Virus record (IMG/VR): IMGVR_UViG_3300028287_000034
Coordinates: 1-21,394 of that record
DNA length: 21,394 nt
Source of the DNA: a virus
Strand: one strand, 5' to 3'
Made by a program: the position numbers and the translations under genes. Below, piece after piece: positions 7,000-12,465 of this stretch; positions within the stretch are counted from its first letter, which is position 1; each line of letters starts with the position of its first letter. The notes beneath the pieces were generated by a model that did no database searches, was not told the DNA's origin, and saw nothing but the letters and a program-made list of their open reading frames with translations.

Positions 7000-7239
7000 T
7001 TAGTCTATAAGTTCTTTCATCATGTTATTAACCTCGATTCCGTCTATCTTTACATCATCCCACTTACATCCGTCCGGTGTTTCTTTACTACCAGCATCGT
7101 GGATGATACTTACCATGTGTCCGTAAGTTCCACCATCCCTTGCAATGTCACATGCTAGTTCATACAAACCACAATCATTTCCGATCCAGAGAGCAACATT
7201 CCAGGTTTCCCAATTTGCCCAACCGTTGTAACCTTCCAT
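7000..7239 (-). CDS. Conserved phage protein (GWANWETWNVALWIGND family), 79 aa
   Basis: I recognise the N-terminal signature YNGWANWETWNVALWIGND as a small protein family found in many phages (from memory DUF7249); function unknown. Residues 4-22 are the signature, followed by helices (GLYELACDIARDG, THAT region YGHMVSIIHDAG) and a TPDGCKWDD turn. The start is fixed by AGGAATTCACCAAATG after the P3 -10 box. First gene of the P3 unit. Confidence 0.8.
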   Translation of the reverse strand: MEGYNGWANWETWNVALWIGNDCGLYELACDIARDGGTYGHMVSIIHDAGSKETPDGCKWDDVKIDGIEVNNMMKELID

Positions 7240-7264
7240 TTGGTGAATTCCTGATGACTTAACT

Positions 7265-7322
7265 ACAATACACGATTTTGAGGTCTGTGCCGAAACCTTG
7301 TGATAGTTCCTTGACTGTCACA
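7265..7322 (-). promoter_or_regulatory. Promoter cassette P3 (dyad + 28 bp + TATTGT)
   Basis: Minus strand: dyad TGTGACAGT-N6-ACTATCACA (7299-7322), 28-bp spacer, -10 TATTGT (7265-7270). The dyad overlaps the stop codon of the 72-aa gene. Positions 7242-7285 are identical to 7834-7877 of P5 over 44 bp, including the leader up to the ribosome binding site. Confidence 0.68.
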
Positions 7323-7536
7323 CAGTACGAATCGTGATGCCCATCATTAACTCGTGAGCAACATCGATAGAATCATCTTCCTTTACAATTGGAAGATTAG
7401 TATCAACAAACTCCGAAGCAAGATCCATCATTAACTCGTGCATTCTCTCATCTGCTGCAGCAAACTCAGCAAACTCTTCTACGAAACCTGATGCTAACCT
7501 ACGAATTGCTTCGTCATGGACATTGAGCATACTCAT
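7318..7536 (-). CDS. Hypothetical phage protein, 72 aa
   Basis: Unknown function. The start chosen (MSMLNVHDEAIRRLASGF) follows the P4 -10 box and its leader; a longer frame upstream would run through the promoter and is rejected. Helix-rich and acidic (VEEFAEFAAADERMHELMMD, then SEFVDTNLPIVKEDD). The TGA stop lies inside the P3 dyad. It appears to be transcribed as a single gene between P4 and P3, though read-through is possible. Confidence 0.66.
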   Translation of the reverse strand: MSMLNVHDEAIRRLASGFVEEFAEFAAADERMHELMMDLASEFVDTNLPIVKEDDSIDVAHELMMGITIRTV

Positions 7537-7561
7537 TTGGTGAATTTCTGATGACTTAACT

Positions 7562-7619
7562 AGAATACACGATTTTGGACCCTGTGCCGTGACCTTGTGA
7601 CACTTTACCGATTGGGAGG
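7562..7619 (-). promoter_or_regulatory. Promoter cassette P4 (degenerate dyad + 28 bp + TATTCT)
   Basis: Minus strand: 24-bp element at 7596-7619 with a good promoter-proximal half (GTGTCACA) and a poor distal half, 28-bp spacer, -10 TATTCT (7562-7567). The leader is the same as in P3 and P5 with two substitutions. The spacing is unchanged although the spacer sequence differs (ACAGGGTCC for ACAGACCTC). Confidence 0.58.
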
Positions 7620-7659
7620 CAGCTGACCTGGGCATCATTTAGTGATACCACAGTTAGTG

Positions 7660-7827
7660 TTACTTAGTAGGGAAATTCTTACAGACAGCATCACATAGTC
7701 GCGTTGTCAATTCATCACTCAATCGATCACTTATAATGCCACTAAGTTCACCATCAACAATTGCGATGATATCTTCCATTAACTGTTCTCTGCTCATTAA
7801 CATCTCAAGTGTGTCGTTGTTAATCAT
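7660..7827 (-). CDS. Hypothetical phage protein, 55 aa
   Basis: Unknown function. MINNDTLEMLMSREQLMEDI, then VDGELSGIISDRLSDELTTR, ending CKNFPTK: mostly helical and acidic. The leader from P5 supplies AGGAATTC about 12 nt before the ATG. Its stop is followed by the AGTAACACTAACT spacer found after other genes here. Confidence 0.62.
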   Translation of the reverse strand: MINNDTLEMLMSREQLMEDIIAIVDGELSGIISDRLSDELTTRLCDAVCKNFPTK

Positions 7828-7856
7828 TTTTGAGGTGAATTCCTGATGACTTAACT

Positions 7857-7914
7857 ACAATACACGATTTTGAGGTCAGTGACCATCTAGTGTGCCAGTT
7901 CCTCTACTGTCACA
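7857..7914 (-). promoter_or_regulatory. Promoter cassette P5 (dyad + 28 bp + TATTGT)
   Basis: Minus strand: the best dyad of the set, TGTGACAGT-N6-ACTGGCACA (7891-7914), with 8 of 9 arm positions pairing, a 28-bp spacer and -10 TATTGT (7857-7862). It drives the 55-aa gene. An extra, oppositely oriented copy of the dyad lies 43 bp upstream, making a larger inverted repeat. Confidence 0.7.
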
Positions 7915-7978
7915 CCCATAAGGTCTTCTAATGGGTCTTATAAGGTTCTCCGGTGCCAGTAGAGGAACTGGCACACTA
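7888..7978. repeat. 22-bp perfect inverted repeat with 47-bp loop
   Basis: Arms 7888-7909 and 7957-7978 are exact reverse complements (arm core TGTGCCAGTTCCTCTACTG). Each arm holds a promoter-type dyad, so this is two operator copies head to head. The right arm ends on the TAG stop of the 50-aa gene. As RNA it would form a very stable hairpin at the 3' end of that gene, with no U-tract. Confidence 0.85.
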
Positions 7979-8128
7979 ATACACGTCTACAGTCTCTCTG
8001 ATGCTAATATCAACATTCTCGTCACCTTCTAGTCCTAAGATATCATTCCAATTGATATCTTCTAGATTTAAATCATCATAACACTCGATGTCTAATGTAA
8101 CACTTATGATGCGTTTGTGTGCGTACAT
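7976..8128 (-). CDS. Small acidic conserved phage protein, 50 aa
   Basis: Unknown function. MYAHKRIISVTLDIECYDD, then LNLEDINWNDILGLEGDENV, then DISIRETVDVY. I recall the DLNLEDINW..ILGLEGDE segment in several T4-like cyanophages. Beta strand, acidic loop, beta strand; no cysteine pair or membrane segment. Probably read from the consensus promoter at 8450-8478, downstream of the TCTCGT array; a few array units lie directly in front of its ATG. Confidence 0.72.
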   Translation of the reverse strand: MYAHKRIISVTLDIECYDDLNLEDINWNDILGLEGDENVDISIRETVDVY

Positions 8129-8203
8129 GTGTATCTCGTGTGATGTGTGTTATAATGTGTTATGTGTACACATATCTCGTAGTGTATATGTATATCTCGT
8201 ATG

Positions 8204-8416
8204 TTATGCGTAATGTTTATACGCAAGCTCTACGTAATCACATGTATCTCGTGCGTACTCATCATCTATCTCGTATGTATCCTGGGTGTTATGTGTATCT
8301 CGTAGTGTATATGTGTTATGTGTATCTCGTACATAATGCTCATACATCTCGTCCTTATAGTACGTATAAGACTCGTTGTTATAATGATACTGTAACTCGT
8401 GGTCTTCGTAATACAT
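8204..8416 (-). CDS. Low-complexity Tyr/Asp/His-rich protein encoded in the array, 70 aa
   Basis: An open frame across the array gives MYYEDHELQYHYNNESYTYY, then repeating ..YVRDTHNTYTLRDTHNT.., ending ELAYKHYA; 14 Tyr, 10 Asp and 9 His in 70 residues. Start chosen because the consensus promoter at 8450-8478 would begin RNA near 8443. Ribosome binding is weak (ACGAG before the ATG). The array motif contributes RD or DE pairs. Repeat spacing is not always a multiple of three, which argues against strict protein-level selection, so it may not be a real gene. Confidence 0.35.
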   Translation of the reverse strand: MYYEDHELQYHYNNESYTYYKDEMYEHYVRDTHNTYTLRDTHNTQDTYEIDDEYARDTCDYVELAYKHYA

Positions 8417-8449
8417 GGGGTCTCGTAGAGATTTGTATGTTACTTGTAT

Positions 8450-8478
8450 ATTATACAGACATCTCGCACGTATGTCAA
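8450..8478 (-). promoter_or_regulatory. Perfect consensus sigma-70 promoter (TTGACA-17-TATAAT)
   Basis: Minus strand TTGACA (8473-8478), a 17-bp spacer and TATAAT (8450-8455): both hexamers match consensus exactly at ideal spacing. It differs from the dyad cassettes, which lack a -35. This is the typical form of a strong T4-type early promoter read by unmodified host polymerase. RNA would begin near 8443 and run through the array into the 50-aa gene. Confidence 0.85.
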
Positions 8479-8564
8479 GTGTGATCTCGTGCGGCATTCA
8501 TAAGCATTATTTATCAATCTCGACGAGAAAAATGTGTGGGTCTCAGAGTTTTTATGCGGGGTGG

Positions 8565-8593
8565 TTGACAAAACTGCCGTCTTGTGCTATGCT
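8565..8593 (+). promoter_or_regulatory. Sigma-70-like promoter (TTGACA-17-TATGCT) on the plus strand
   Basis: TTGACA (8565-8570), 17-bp spacer, TATGCT (8588-8593). It points away from the minus-strand consensus promoter, toward the HNH gene about 240 bp downstream. It would give a long leader containing the tandem repeat and the hairpin. Confidence 0.65.
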
Positions 8594-8610
8594 CGCAGAT
8601 AAAGGTTGCA

Positions 8611-8692
8611 TAAGATCTGAGAGGTTTATAAGGGGTTTATCATAAGATCTGGGATTTATAAGAGGTTTATCAGAAGGTTTATAAGAGTATTA
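8611..8692. repeat. Tandem repeat, about 32 bp x 2.5
   Basis: Units begin TAAGATCTG at 8611 and 8643, each followed by GGTTTATAAG or ATTTATAAG and GGTTTATCA; a third partial unit (AAGGTTTATAAGAG) follows. On the minus strand the units contain TTATAAA, reminiscent of late promoter cores. Lies in the HNH leader. Confidence 0.65.
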
Positions 8693-8799
8693 GATTTCCA
8701 CAAATAAGTATTCAATTCTCATAAAAATCAGAGTATTTATAACTCTTTTCAGAACACTAAATCAAATAAAAACAATAATTAAACAATAATGTAATAATC

Positions 8800-8827
8800 T
8801 TTACCACTAAATAAAAACAGTGGTAAA
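8800..8827 (+). other. 9-bp hairpin before HNH start
   Basis: TTTACCACT and AGTGGTAAA form a perfect 9-bp stem with a 10-nt A-rich loop, ending 9 nt before the HNH ATG. T4 homing endonuclease genes are known to be translationally restrained by leader hairpins; this could serve the same purpose. No Shine-Dalgarno site is visible between stem and ATG. Confidence 0.6.
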
Positions 8828-8836
8828 CTATAAGCA

Positions 8837-9376
8837 ATGCAATCCAGATTTATAAGGTTTGAGAATACAAAACATCTGAAAGATTATGAAGGTTATGGTA
8901 TTGATGTGGAAGGTAATGTATGGTCATTTAAGAAAAAGAAACCAAAGATGCTTTCCCCCGGATGGAAAAAGAAGAATCATGGATATAGATCTGTTGTATT
9001 AACACCTAAGGATAAAAGCAAACCTTTAAAGAATTTCTTAGTTCATAGATTAGTTGCATTAGCATTCATTCCAACTGATGACATCACAATGCAAGTTAAT
9101 CATATCAATCGTAATAGTACTGATAATACATTAGAAAACTTAGAATGGGTAAGTAGAGAAAAGAATATATCTCATAATGATAAAGTGAATGGATTTAAAT
9201 TAGATTCTTACATAATAGCAAAGATAAAAGAAGTTCACTCTGCTTCTATAAGAAAAGGTCTTCCAGTTCCTACTTCCTATGAATTTATGAATAGTATAAT
9301 AGAAGGTTCATTAGAACAATATATCAATCAGTATGGTTTGCGTAAAGTAATGAATCAATTACCGAAACCAAGTTAA
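8837..9376 (+). CDS. HNH homing endonuclease, 179 aa
   Basis: Free-standing homing endonuclease, a selfish DNA-cutting gene. N-terminal NUMOD4-like segment (DYEGYGIDVEGNVWSF, residues 16-31) and the HNH core: VHRLVALAFIP (69-79) then VNHINRNSTDNTLENLEWVS (87-106), with His89 and the Asn residues in the expected places. The C-terminal 70 residues would be the DNA-recognition part. It is the only clear plus-strand gene in the window, is AT-rich, has its own promoter and leader, and ends one base before the convergent stop of the 210-aa gene. All this suits an acquired mobile gene. Confidence 0.9.
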   Translation: MQSRFIRFENTKHLKDYEGYGIDVEGNVWSFKKKKPKMLSPGWKKKNHGYRSVVLTPKDKSKPLKNFLVHRLVALAFIPTDDITMQVNHINRNSTDNTLENLEWVSREKNISHNDKVNGFKLDSYIIAKIKEVHSASIRKGLPVPTSYEFMNSIIEGSLEQYINQYGLRKVMNQLPKPS

Positions 9377-10009
9377 TCATTTTTTATCACCAAATAGTTT
9401 GTTCATATAATTAAGCACTTGTTCATCTACATTCTCAGTGATAGTTGCTTCTACTACATCATCAATAGAATCACCTGTCCATACACTCTTAGTCGCATCA
9501 GCAGTAATCAGAAATGCCCTAAGTTTATCCTTCGTCTTATCTTCTTTCTCCTTTCTTTTGATGGCAATTAATCCATTAATATGATTAGTAATCTTTGTAT
9601 TTTTAATCTCTCCATTAATCTTATACTTTACCTTTGACATACGTGTTAATTGTTTTATGTCATCACTATTCCAGATAAGACAATGATCAAATATATCATC
9701 AGGAAGATTTTCATTTACAGACATAGGCATGGCACTGGATCTGGAATCATACAAGAGATTGGATCCACGAATTCCAAAAAGAGCACGAATGATATCTTCA
9801 TCATCAGATGTTTTTGCAAGATGTCTCATTAACCAACTATCATATGCGTATACTTGATATGTCCTACAATTTTTATAATACTTCTTTTTCCATTCTTTAC
9901 GGGCAACCCTATTATACTCTTGCATAACTGATTCATCTGAATAGCAATCAATGATATGTAAAATTAATTCCTTTTCTGTTTTGAAGTTGGTGAATAGTTT
10001 TTTGAACAT
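9377..10009 (-). CDS. Hypothetical phage protein, 210 aa
   Basis: Not recognised. Begins MFKKLFTNFKTEKELILHII, with a basic segment (ARKEWKKKYYKNCRTYQVYA, about 37-56), a middle domain (MRHLAKTSDDEDIIRALFGI) and a Lys/Glu-rich helix (AIKRKEKEDKTKDKLRAFLI). No membrane segment or signal peptide. AT-rich like the adjoining HNH gene. It is the last gene of the unit starting at P6, 32 nt after the 80-aa gene, and ends tail-to-tail with the HNH gene. Confidence 0.72.
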   Translation of the reverse strand: MFKKLFTNFKTEKELILHIIDCYSDESVMQEYNRVARKEWKKKYYKNCRTYQVYAYDSWLMRHLAKTSDDEDIIRALFGIRGSNLLYDSRSSAMPMSVNENLPDDIFDHCLIWNSDDIKQLTRMSKVKYKINGEIKNTKITNHINGLIAIKRKEKEDKTKDKLRAFLITADATKSVWTGDSIDDVVEATITENVDEQVLNYMNKLFGDKK

Positions 10010-10041
10010 GATGTTTTGTGAAGAAGGGTTAGGTGGACATT

Positions 10042-10284
10042 TTATAAAGTGTTTTTTCTCAAGAATAGTTCTCTATTCAGTTGTTTGAACTCCTCACTTC
10101 TTTTTATGTAATCATCTTCAAAGAAGACAATCTCAACCTCTTTTGATACTCCACTTCTAACAAGAGTGACTTTAATCGATGGAACAGTTGTATATTTGTA
10201 ACTTTTCTCACTTTTCTCAACTGCTATGACATCATCAAGGCAGAATGTAACATCATTTGAATAATCAGTGAAGAATGTTTTCAT
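10042..10284 (-). CDS. Hypothetical phage protein, 80 aa
   Basis: Unknown function. MKTFFTDYSNDVTFCLDDVI, VPSIKVTLVRSGVSKEVEIV, then a charged helix (YIKRSEEFKQLNRELF). The strand-rich N-terminal 55 residues with a C-terminal helix could be a small PH-like or SH3-like module, but this is only a secondary-structure impression. AAAGGAACTC supplies the ribosome binding site. First gene after P6. Confidence 0.68.
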   Translation of the reverse strand: MKTFFTDYSNDVTFCLDDVIAVEKSEKSYKYTTVPSIKVTLVRSGVSKEVEIVFFEDDYIKRSEEFKQLNRELFLRKNTL

Positions 10285-10304
10285 GAGTTCCTTTGGTTGT
10301 AATG

Positions 10305-10363
10305 AGTATAAGGCATCTAGGTGCCCTGTGGGGGTTAGGTGTGACAGTTCTTATTCTGTCTCA
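10305..10363 (-). promoter_or_regulatory. Promoter cassette P6 (dyad + 29 bp + TATACT)
   Basis: Minus strand: dyad TGAGACAGA-N6-ACTGTCACA (10340-10363), 29-bp spacer, -10 TATACT (10305-10310). The dyad contains the TAA stop of the 82-aa gene. The spacer is C-rich (CCTAACCCCCACAGGG) with a small GGCA/TGCC hairpin. Drives the 80-aa and 210-aa genes. Confidence 0.68.
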
Positions 10364-10599
10364 TAAACACTCTTTCGACTCTTCACATAAGTAAGATCCT
10401 TCCATTGATGAGGATAACAACAAAGCAGAGTATGAATGAACTTATGTTTCTCATCACGGGTATACTCACAATTGGGTTTAGGTTTCACTCCTGTCTCAAT
10501 CGTAATATACAAACTATCAACAAAATAGACCCATCCTTCATGTATCACACCATGATGATTCCATCTTACATAATCATTCACCTTTGGTTGATAACTCAT
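10351..10599 (-). CDS. Conserved phage protein, SH3-like, 82 aa
   Basis: Resembles a small protein I recall from many T4-like marine phages: KVNDYVRWNHHGVIHEGWVYFV, then a strand-rich Thr/Lys segment, then LLCCYPHQWKDLTYVKSRKSVY. The N-terminal DYVRW...GWVYFV pattern suggests a KOW/SH3-like barrel. Cys60-Cys61 with several His could bind metal. Last gene of the eleven-gene operon; its ATG overlaps the previous stop (ATGA). Confidence 0.72.
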   Translation of the reverse strand: MSYQPKVNDYVRWNHHGVIHEGWVYFVDSLYITIETGVKPKPNCEYTRDEKHKFIHTLLCCYPHQWKDLTYVKSRKSVYETE

Positions 10600-10874
10600 G
10601 AGTATAATAATGCTTCTAATGAATTTAGATTCTTCTTCATCGAACTATAAGGAGTTGTATCCTTAATTGATACTTCCTTACCTACCTTCTTTGAATTAAT
10701 TGGTGCATAATACTTTCCCTTCTTTGATGAATAGAATCCCCATATTGCTTTTGGTGGTGTATCTCTATAAGAGAACTCTGCATGATTGATTATCCATACT
10801 GCATCATACCTTGCATTAAATGATTCAAATGAATAAGAAAAACCTTTGGGTGGTAGATGTGGGAAATCAATCAT
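10596..10874 (-). CDS. Hypothetical phage protein, 92 aa
   Basis: Unknown function. MIDFPHLPPKGFSYSFESFN, a Trp-containing strand pair (AVWIINHAEFSYRD, PKAIWGFYSSKKGKYYAPIN) and a basic C-terminus. The start overlaps the preceding stop by 4 nt (ATGA), and its own stop overlaps the next start the same way, so it is embedded in a translationally coupled series. Confidence 0.7.
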   Translation of the reverse strand: MIDFPHLPPKGFSYSFESFNARYDAVWIINHAEFSYRDTPPKAIWGFYSSKKGKYYAPINSKKVGKEVSIKDTTPYSSMKKNLNSLEALLYS

Positions 10875-11023
10875 TGGACTCTTACAACCTTTAATCGTTT
10901 TGGACTTGTACCTTCATTTAATTGTGCATCATAATACTTCTTACATTCTTCCTTTGTTAATGGTCCCGTGATATCAACCCAACCCATTGTTTCTTCTTCT
11001 TGGAGTTTATATAATTCTTCCAT
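10871..11023 (-). CDS. Hypothetical phage protein, 50 aa
   Basis: Unknown function. MEELYKLQEEETMGWVDITG, then PLTKEECKKYYDAQLNEGTS, ending PKRLKVVRVQ. The GPLTKEECKKYYDAQLNEG..P..L+VV segment looks like a conserved phage motif (an acidic helix followed by a strand). The start is 1 nt after the upstream stop. Confidence 0.7.
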   Translation of the reverse strand: MEELYKLQEEETMGWVDITGPLTKEECKKYYDAQLNEGTSPKRLKVVRVQ

Positions 11024-11024
11024 A

Positions 11025-11249
11025 TTATTCGATTACCATTGCACTAATTATACCACATTCATAATCATCAGACAACATTAACTTTGTGGCATTAGTAATC
11101 TCATTCATCACTGCATCAGTATTCTCATCCTTAAATTTAATCTCTGGGTCTGTAATCACAAGTGAAAATGCTCTCATATCATTCTCTGCAATCAAGACAA
11201 TTAACCCATTAAGAGACCAATGATCAATCAAATACACATACTTAGTCAT
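11025..11249 (-). CDS. Hypothetical phage protein, 74 aa
   Basis: Unknown function. Small alpha/beta pattern: MTKYVYLIDHWSLNGLIVLI, AENDMRAFSLVITDPEIKFK, then a helix (DAVMNEITNATKLMLSDD). A strong AAGGAG lies 6 nt before the ATG, inside the end of the previous gene. The start overlaps the preceding stop (ATGA). Confidence 0.7.
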   Translation of the reverse strand: MTKYVYLIDHWSLNGLIVLIAENDMRAFSLVITDPEIKFKDENTDAVMNEITNATKLMLSDDYECGIISAMVIE

Positions 11250-11431
11250 AAGAACTCCTTCATGAGATAATCAACTGTAATTTCCATTTTGGCAGCAGTG
11301 TTTTCAATAAATTCATCCAATACCTCAGGGGCATCCTCCTTGACTACTGTATACCATGAATACCATAACTCTGGATTCGTTTGTGGGGTGACTGGTGTTC
11401 CTTTAGAAAGATTGTTCAACATAAGATTCAT
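11246..11431 (-). CDS. Hypothetical phage protein, 61 aa
   Basis: Unknown function. MNLMLNNLSKGTPVTPQTNP, ELWYSWYTVVKEDAPEVLDE, then a helix ending YLMKEFL. Overlaps the end of the 71-aa gene by 29 nt; a later ATG (third codon onward) would shorten the overlap slightly. No Shine-Dalgarno site is evident, so translation probably depends on coupling. Confidence 0.62.
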   Translation of the reverse strand: MNLMLNNLSKGTPVTPQTNPELWYSWYTVVKEDAPEVLDEFIENTAAKMEITVDYLMKEFL

Positions 11432-11618
11432 AATTGAGTTTGACGTTTGTTGTGTCTAGTGTAACATAATAATCATATAACCGATCATACAAAGTATCAA
11501 TACTACCTGATGATCGATTAATCTGTATCTGATCTATACTCTCTATCAATTCAAGTGACTTGAGTATAATATCTAATTCATGTACATTCAGTTCAATGTT
11601 AACCTCTGTCTTTTTCAT
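11403..11618 (-). CDS. Hypothetical phage protein, 71 aa
   Basis: Unknown function. MKKTEVNIELNVHELDIILK, SLELIESIDQIQINRSSGSI, DTLYDRLYDYYVTLDTTNVK: two helices with a short linker. Good ribosome site (AAAGGAGTTA before the ATG). Overlaps the end of the 56-aa gene by 20 nt. Confidence 0.66.
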   Translation of the reverse strand: MKKTEVNIELNVHELDIILKSLELIESIDQIQINRSSGSIDTLYDRLYDYYVTLDTTNVKLNYESYVEQSF

Positions 11619-11769
11619 TCATTAACTCCTTTAACTGCCATACGGTTTCTTTCATTGTAACCTGAGCATAACCAGTCGCATAAGGATAACCTTTGTTTTC
11701 ATCCTTACCAACATCATAACATACTTGAATCGCATCTTCAAGTCTTTCAATCATATGAGATACATTCAT
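11599..11769 (-). CDS. Conserved small phage protein, 56 aa
   Basis: Unknown function. MNVSHMIERLEDAIQVCYDV, GKDENKGYPYATGYAQVTMK, ETVWQLKELMNEKDRG: helix, Gly/Tyr-rich loop (GYPYATGYAQ), helix. I recall this loop in other cyanophage small proteins. The ATG overlaps the preceding stop as ATGA. Confidence 0.7.
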   Translation of the reverse strand: MNVSHMIERLEDAIQVCYDVGKDENKGYPYATGYAQVTMKETVWQLKELMNEKDRG

Positions 11770-12020
11770 GATAATTCAACTGGTTGTGATTTGAAATACA
11801 ATCCTGCCATTTGCATCATATCAATTAACTTTGATTGTATCTCCTCTAATTGTTCTGCATCCACATCATCATCCCAAAAATCTATAATCTCAAACTCATC
11901 AAAGTTTAAGTTGAGATGATTAAATGGAACACGGAATAATTCACCCTCACTACAAACCGTATACATGCAATTGTGCTCCTCAACTGTTAGAAATACACCA
12001 GAAAAAGTTAAATCAGTCAT
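11766..12020 (-). CDS. Acidic hypothetical phage protein, 84 aa
   Basis: Unknown function. Beta-rich N-terminus (MTDLTFSGVFLTVEEHNCMY, GELFRVPFNHLNLNFDEFEI) followed by a very acidic stretch (DFWDDDVDAEQLEE) and a helix (LIDMMQMAGLYFK). The ATG shares one base with the preceding stop (TGATG). Confidence 0.68.
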   Translation of the reverse strand: MTDLTFSGVFLTVEEHNCMYTVCSEGELFRVPFNHLNLNFDEFEIIDFWDDDVDAEQLEEIQSKLIDMMQMAGLYFKSQPVELS

Positions 12021-12163
12021 CAGAAATCAAGAGCAAGTTGTTCAAATTCAAGATGGTCACAGCACGTATCATCATCGTGCAAATCAATCATGTCCGTGTC
12101 TGTGTGCTTAAAGAGTTTATCAAACAGATCATTCACGAACTCTTGATTCGATTGTTGAGTCAT
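12020..12163 (-). CDS. Acidic small protein, 47 aa
   Basis: Unknown function. MTQQSNQEFVNDLFDKLFKH, TDTDMIDLHDDDTCCDHLEF, EQLALDF. The His/Asp/Cys cluster (DLHDDDTCCDH) might bind a metal. Overlaps the end of the 45-aa membrane protein gene by 35 nt in another frame, which is long but both frames look coding-like. Confidence 0.58.
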   Translation of the reverse strand: MTQQSNQEFVNDLFDKLFKHTDTDMIDLHDDDTCCDHLEFEQLALDF

Positions 12164-12266
12164 AATAATTCATCATCTGTGTGTCACGTTCTGCAAGGAA
12201 GTTGAGATAACTTCCAATCGCAAAACAAATAATAATACCAGAAAGACCGTATTGAATAACTTTCAT
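12129..12266 (-). CDS. Single-pass small membrane protein, 45 aa
   Basis: N-terminal hydrophobic helix (QYGLSGIIICFAIGSYLNFL, about residues 5-24) then a charged tail. Likely anchors in the host inner membrane; role unknown. The ATG directly follows the preceding stop (TAAATG), which implies coupling. Confidence 0.6.
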   Translation of the reverse strand: MKVIQYGLSGIIICFAIGSYLNFLAERDTQMMNYYDSTIESRVRE

Positions 12267-12443
12267 TTAGTAAAGTTCGGTGGGTTCAACTGTTTCATTC
12301 ACAACGTCCAACCATTCAGACCATACATTCATTGCATGACCACTGGCACCATCCTTTGTCCATTGTGAGATAAACTTAAAAGCATACTCTGCTCTGGATT
12401 CGGGTTGAGCAAGTCGTGCTTTGAGTGCGGGTGACATCTTCAT
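12267..12443 (-). CDS. Hypothetical phage protein, 58 aa
   Basis: Unknown function. MKMSPALKARLAQPESRAEY, AFKFISQWTKDGASGHAMNV, WSEWLDVVNETVEPTELY: helical and Trp-rich. First gene of the eleven-gene unit that ends at 10351; the P7 -10 box is 22 bp before its ATG. The ATG at codon 3 is a possible alternative start. Confidence 0.68.
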   Translation of the reverse strand: MKMSPALKARLAQPESRAEYAFKFISQWTKDGASGHAMNVWSEWLDVVNETVEPTELY

Positions 12444-12465
12444 GGGATCGGTTGCTTATGTGCTT

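Larger units (their letters stand above)
8134..8522. repeat. Quasi-periodic TCTCGT array
   Basis: The plus strand carries about twelve TCTCG motifs, usually ATCTCGT, plus two ACTCG variants. They begin at 8134, 8175, 8195, 8247, 8269, 8298, 8325, 8347, 8371, 8395, 8421, 8462, 8485 and 8518. Gaps are mostly 20-29 bp, or about twice that where one unit seems missing. Between motifs are TATGTGT/ATATAC-type sequences. The motif is conserved better than the spacers, so it looks like degenerate repeat units or regularly spaced binding sites. Not a CRISPR: repeats are far too short and spacing is irregular. Confidence 0.75.
8479..8836. other. Non-coding gap between divergent promoters and HNH gene
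   Basis: No credible gene. It holds the last two array motifs, a late-promoter-like GATAAATA on the minus strand (8508-8515), a plus-strand promoter, a tandem repeat, an AT-rich stretch (8693-8799) in which I see nothing definite, and a hairpin just before the HNH start. Confidence 0.7.

Noticed and set aside
7318-7638. 106-aa version of the 72-aa protein
   Set aside because: The extra N-terminus is translated promoter cassette P4 (dyad, spacer and -10).
8119-8484. Plus-strand open frame across the TCTCGT array
   Set aside because: Translation is Tyr/Val/Cys low-complexity without ribosome site, opposite to the consensus promoter and neighbours; it is a by-product of the repeats.
8508-8515. 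GATAAATA as a late promoter
   Set aside because: One mismatch to the T4 late consensus and located in AT-rich DNA before a doubtful frame; not strong enough to list as its own feature.
8134-8522. CRISPR array or CRISPR mimic
   Set aside because: The repeated motif is only about 6-7 bp and spacing ranges from 20 to 52 bp; no repeat of 23 bp or longer and no cas genes.
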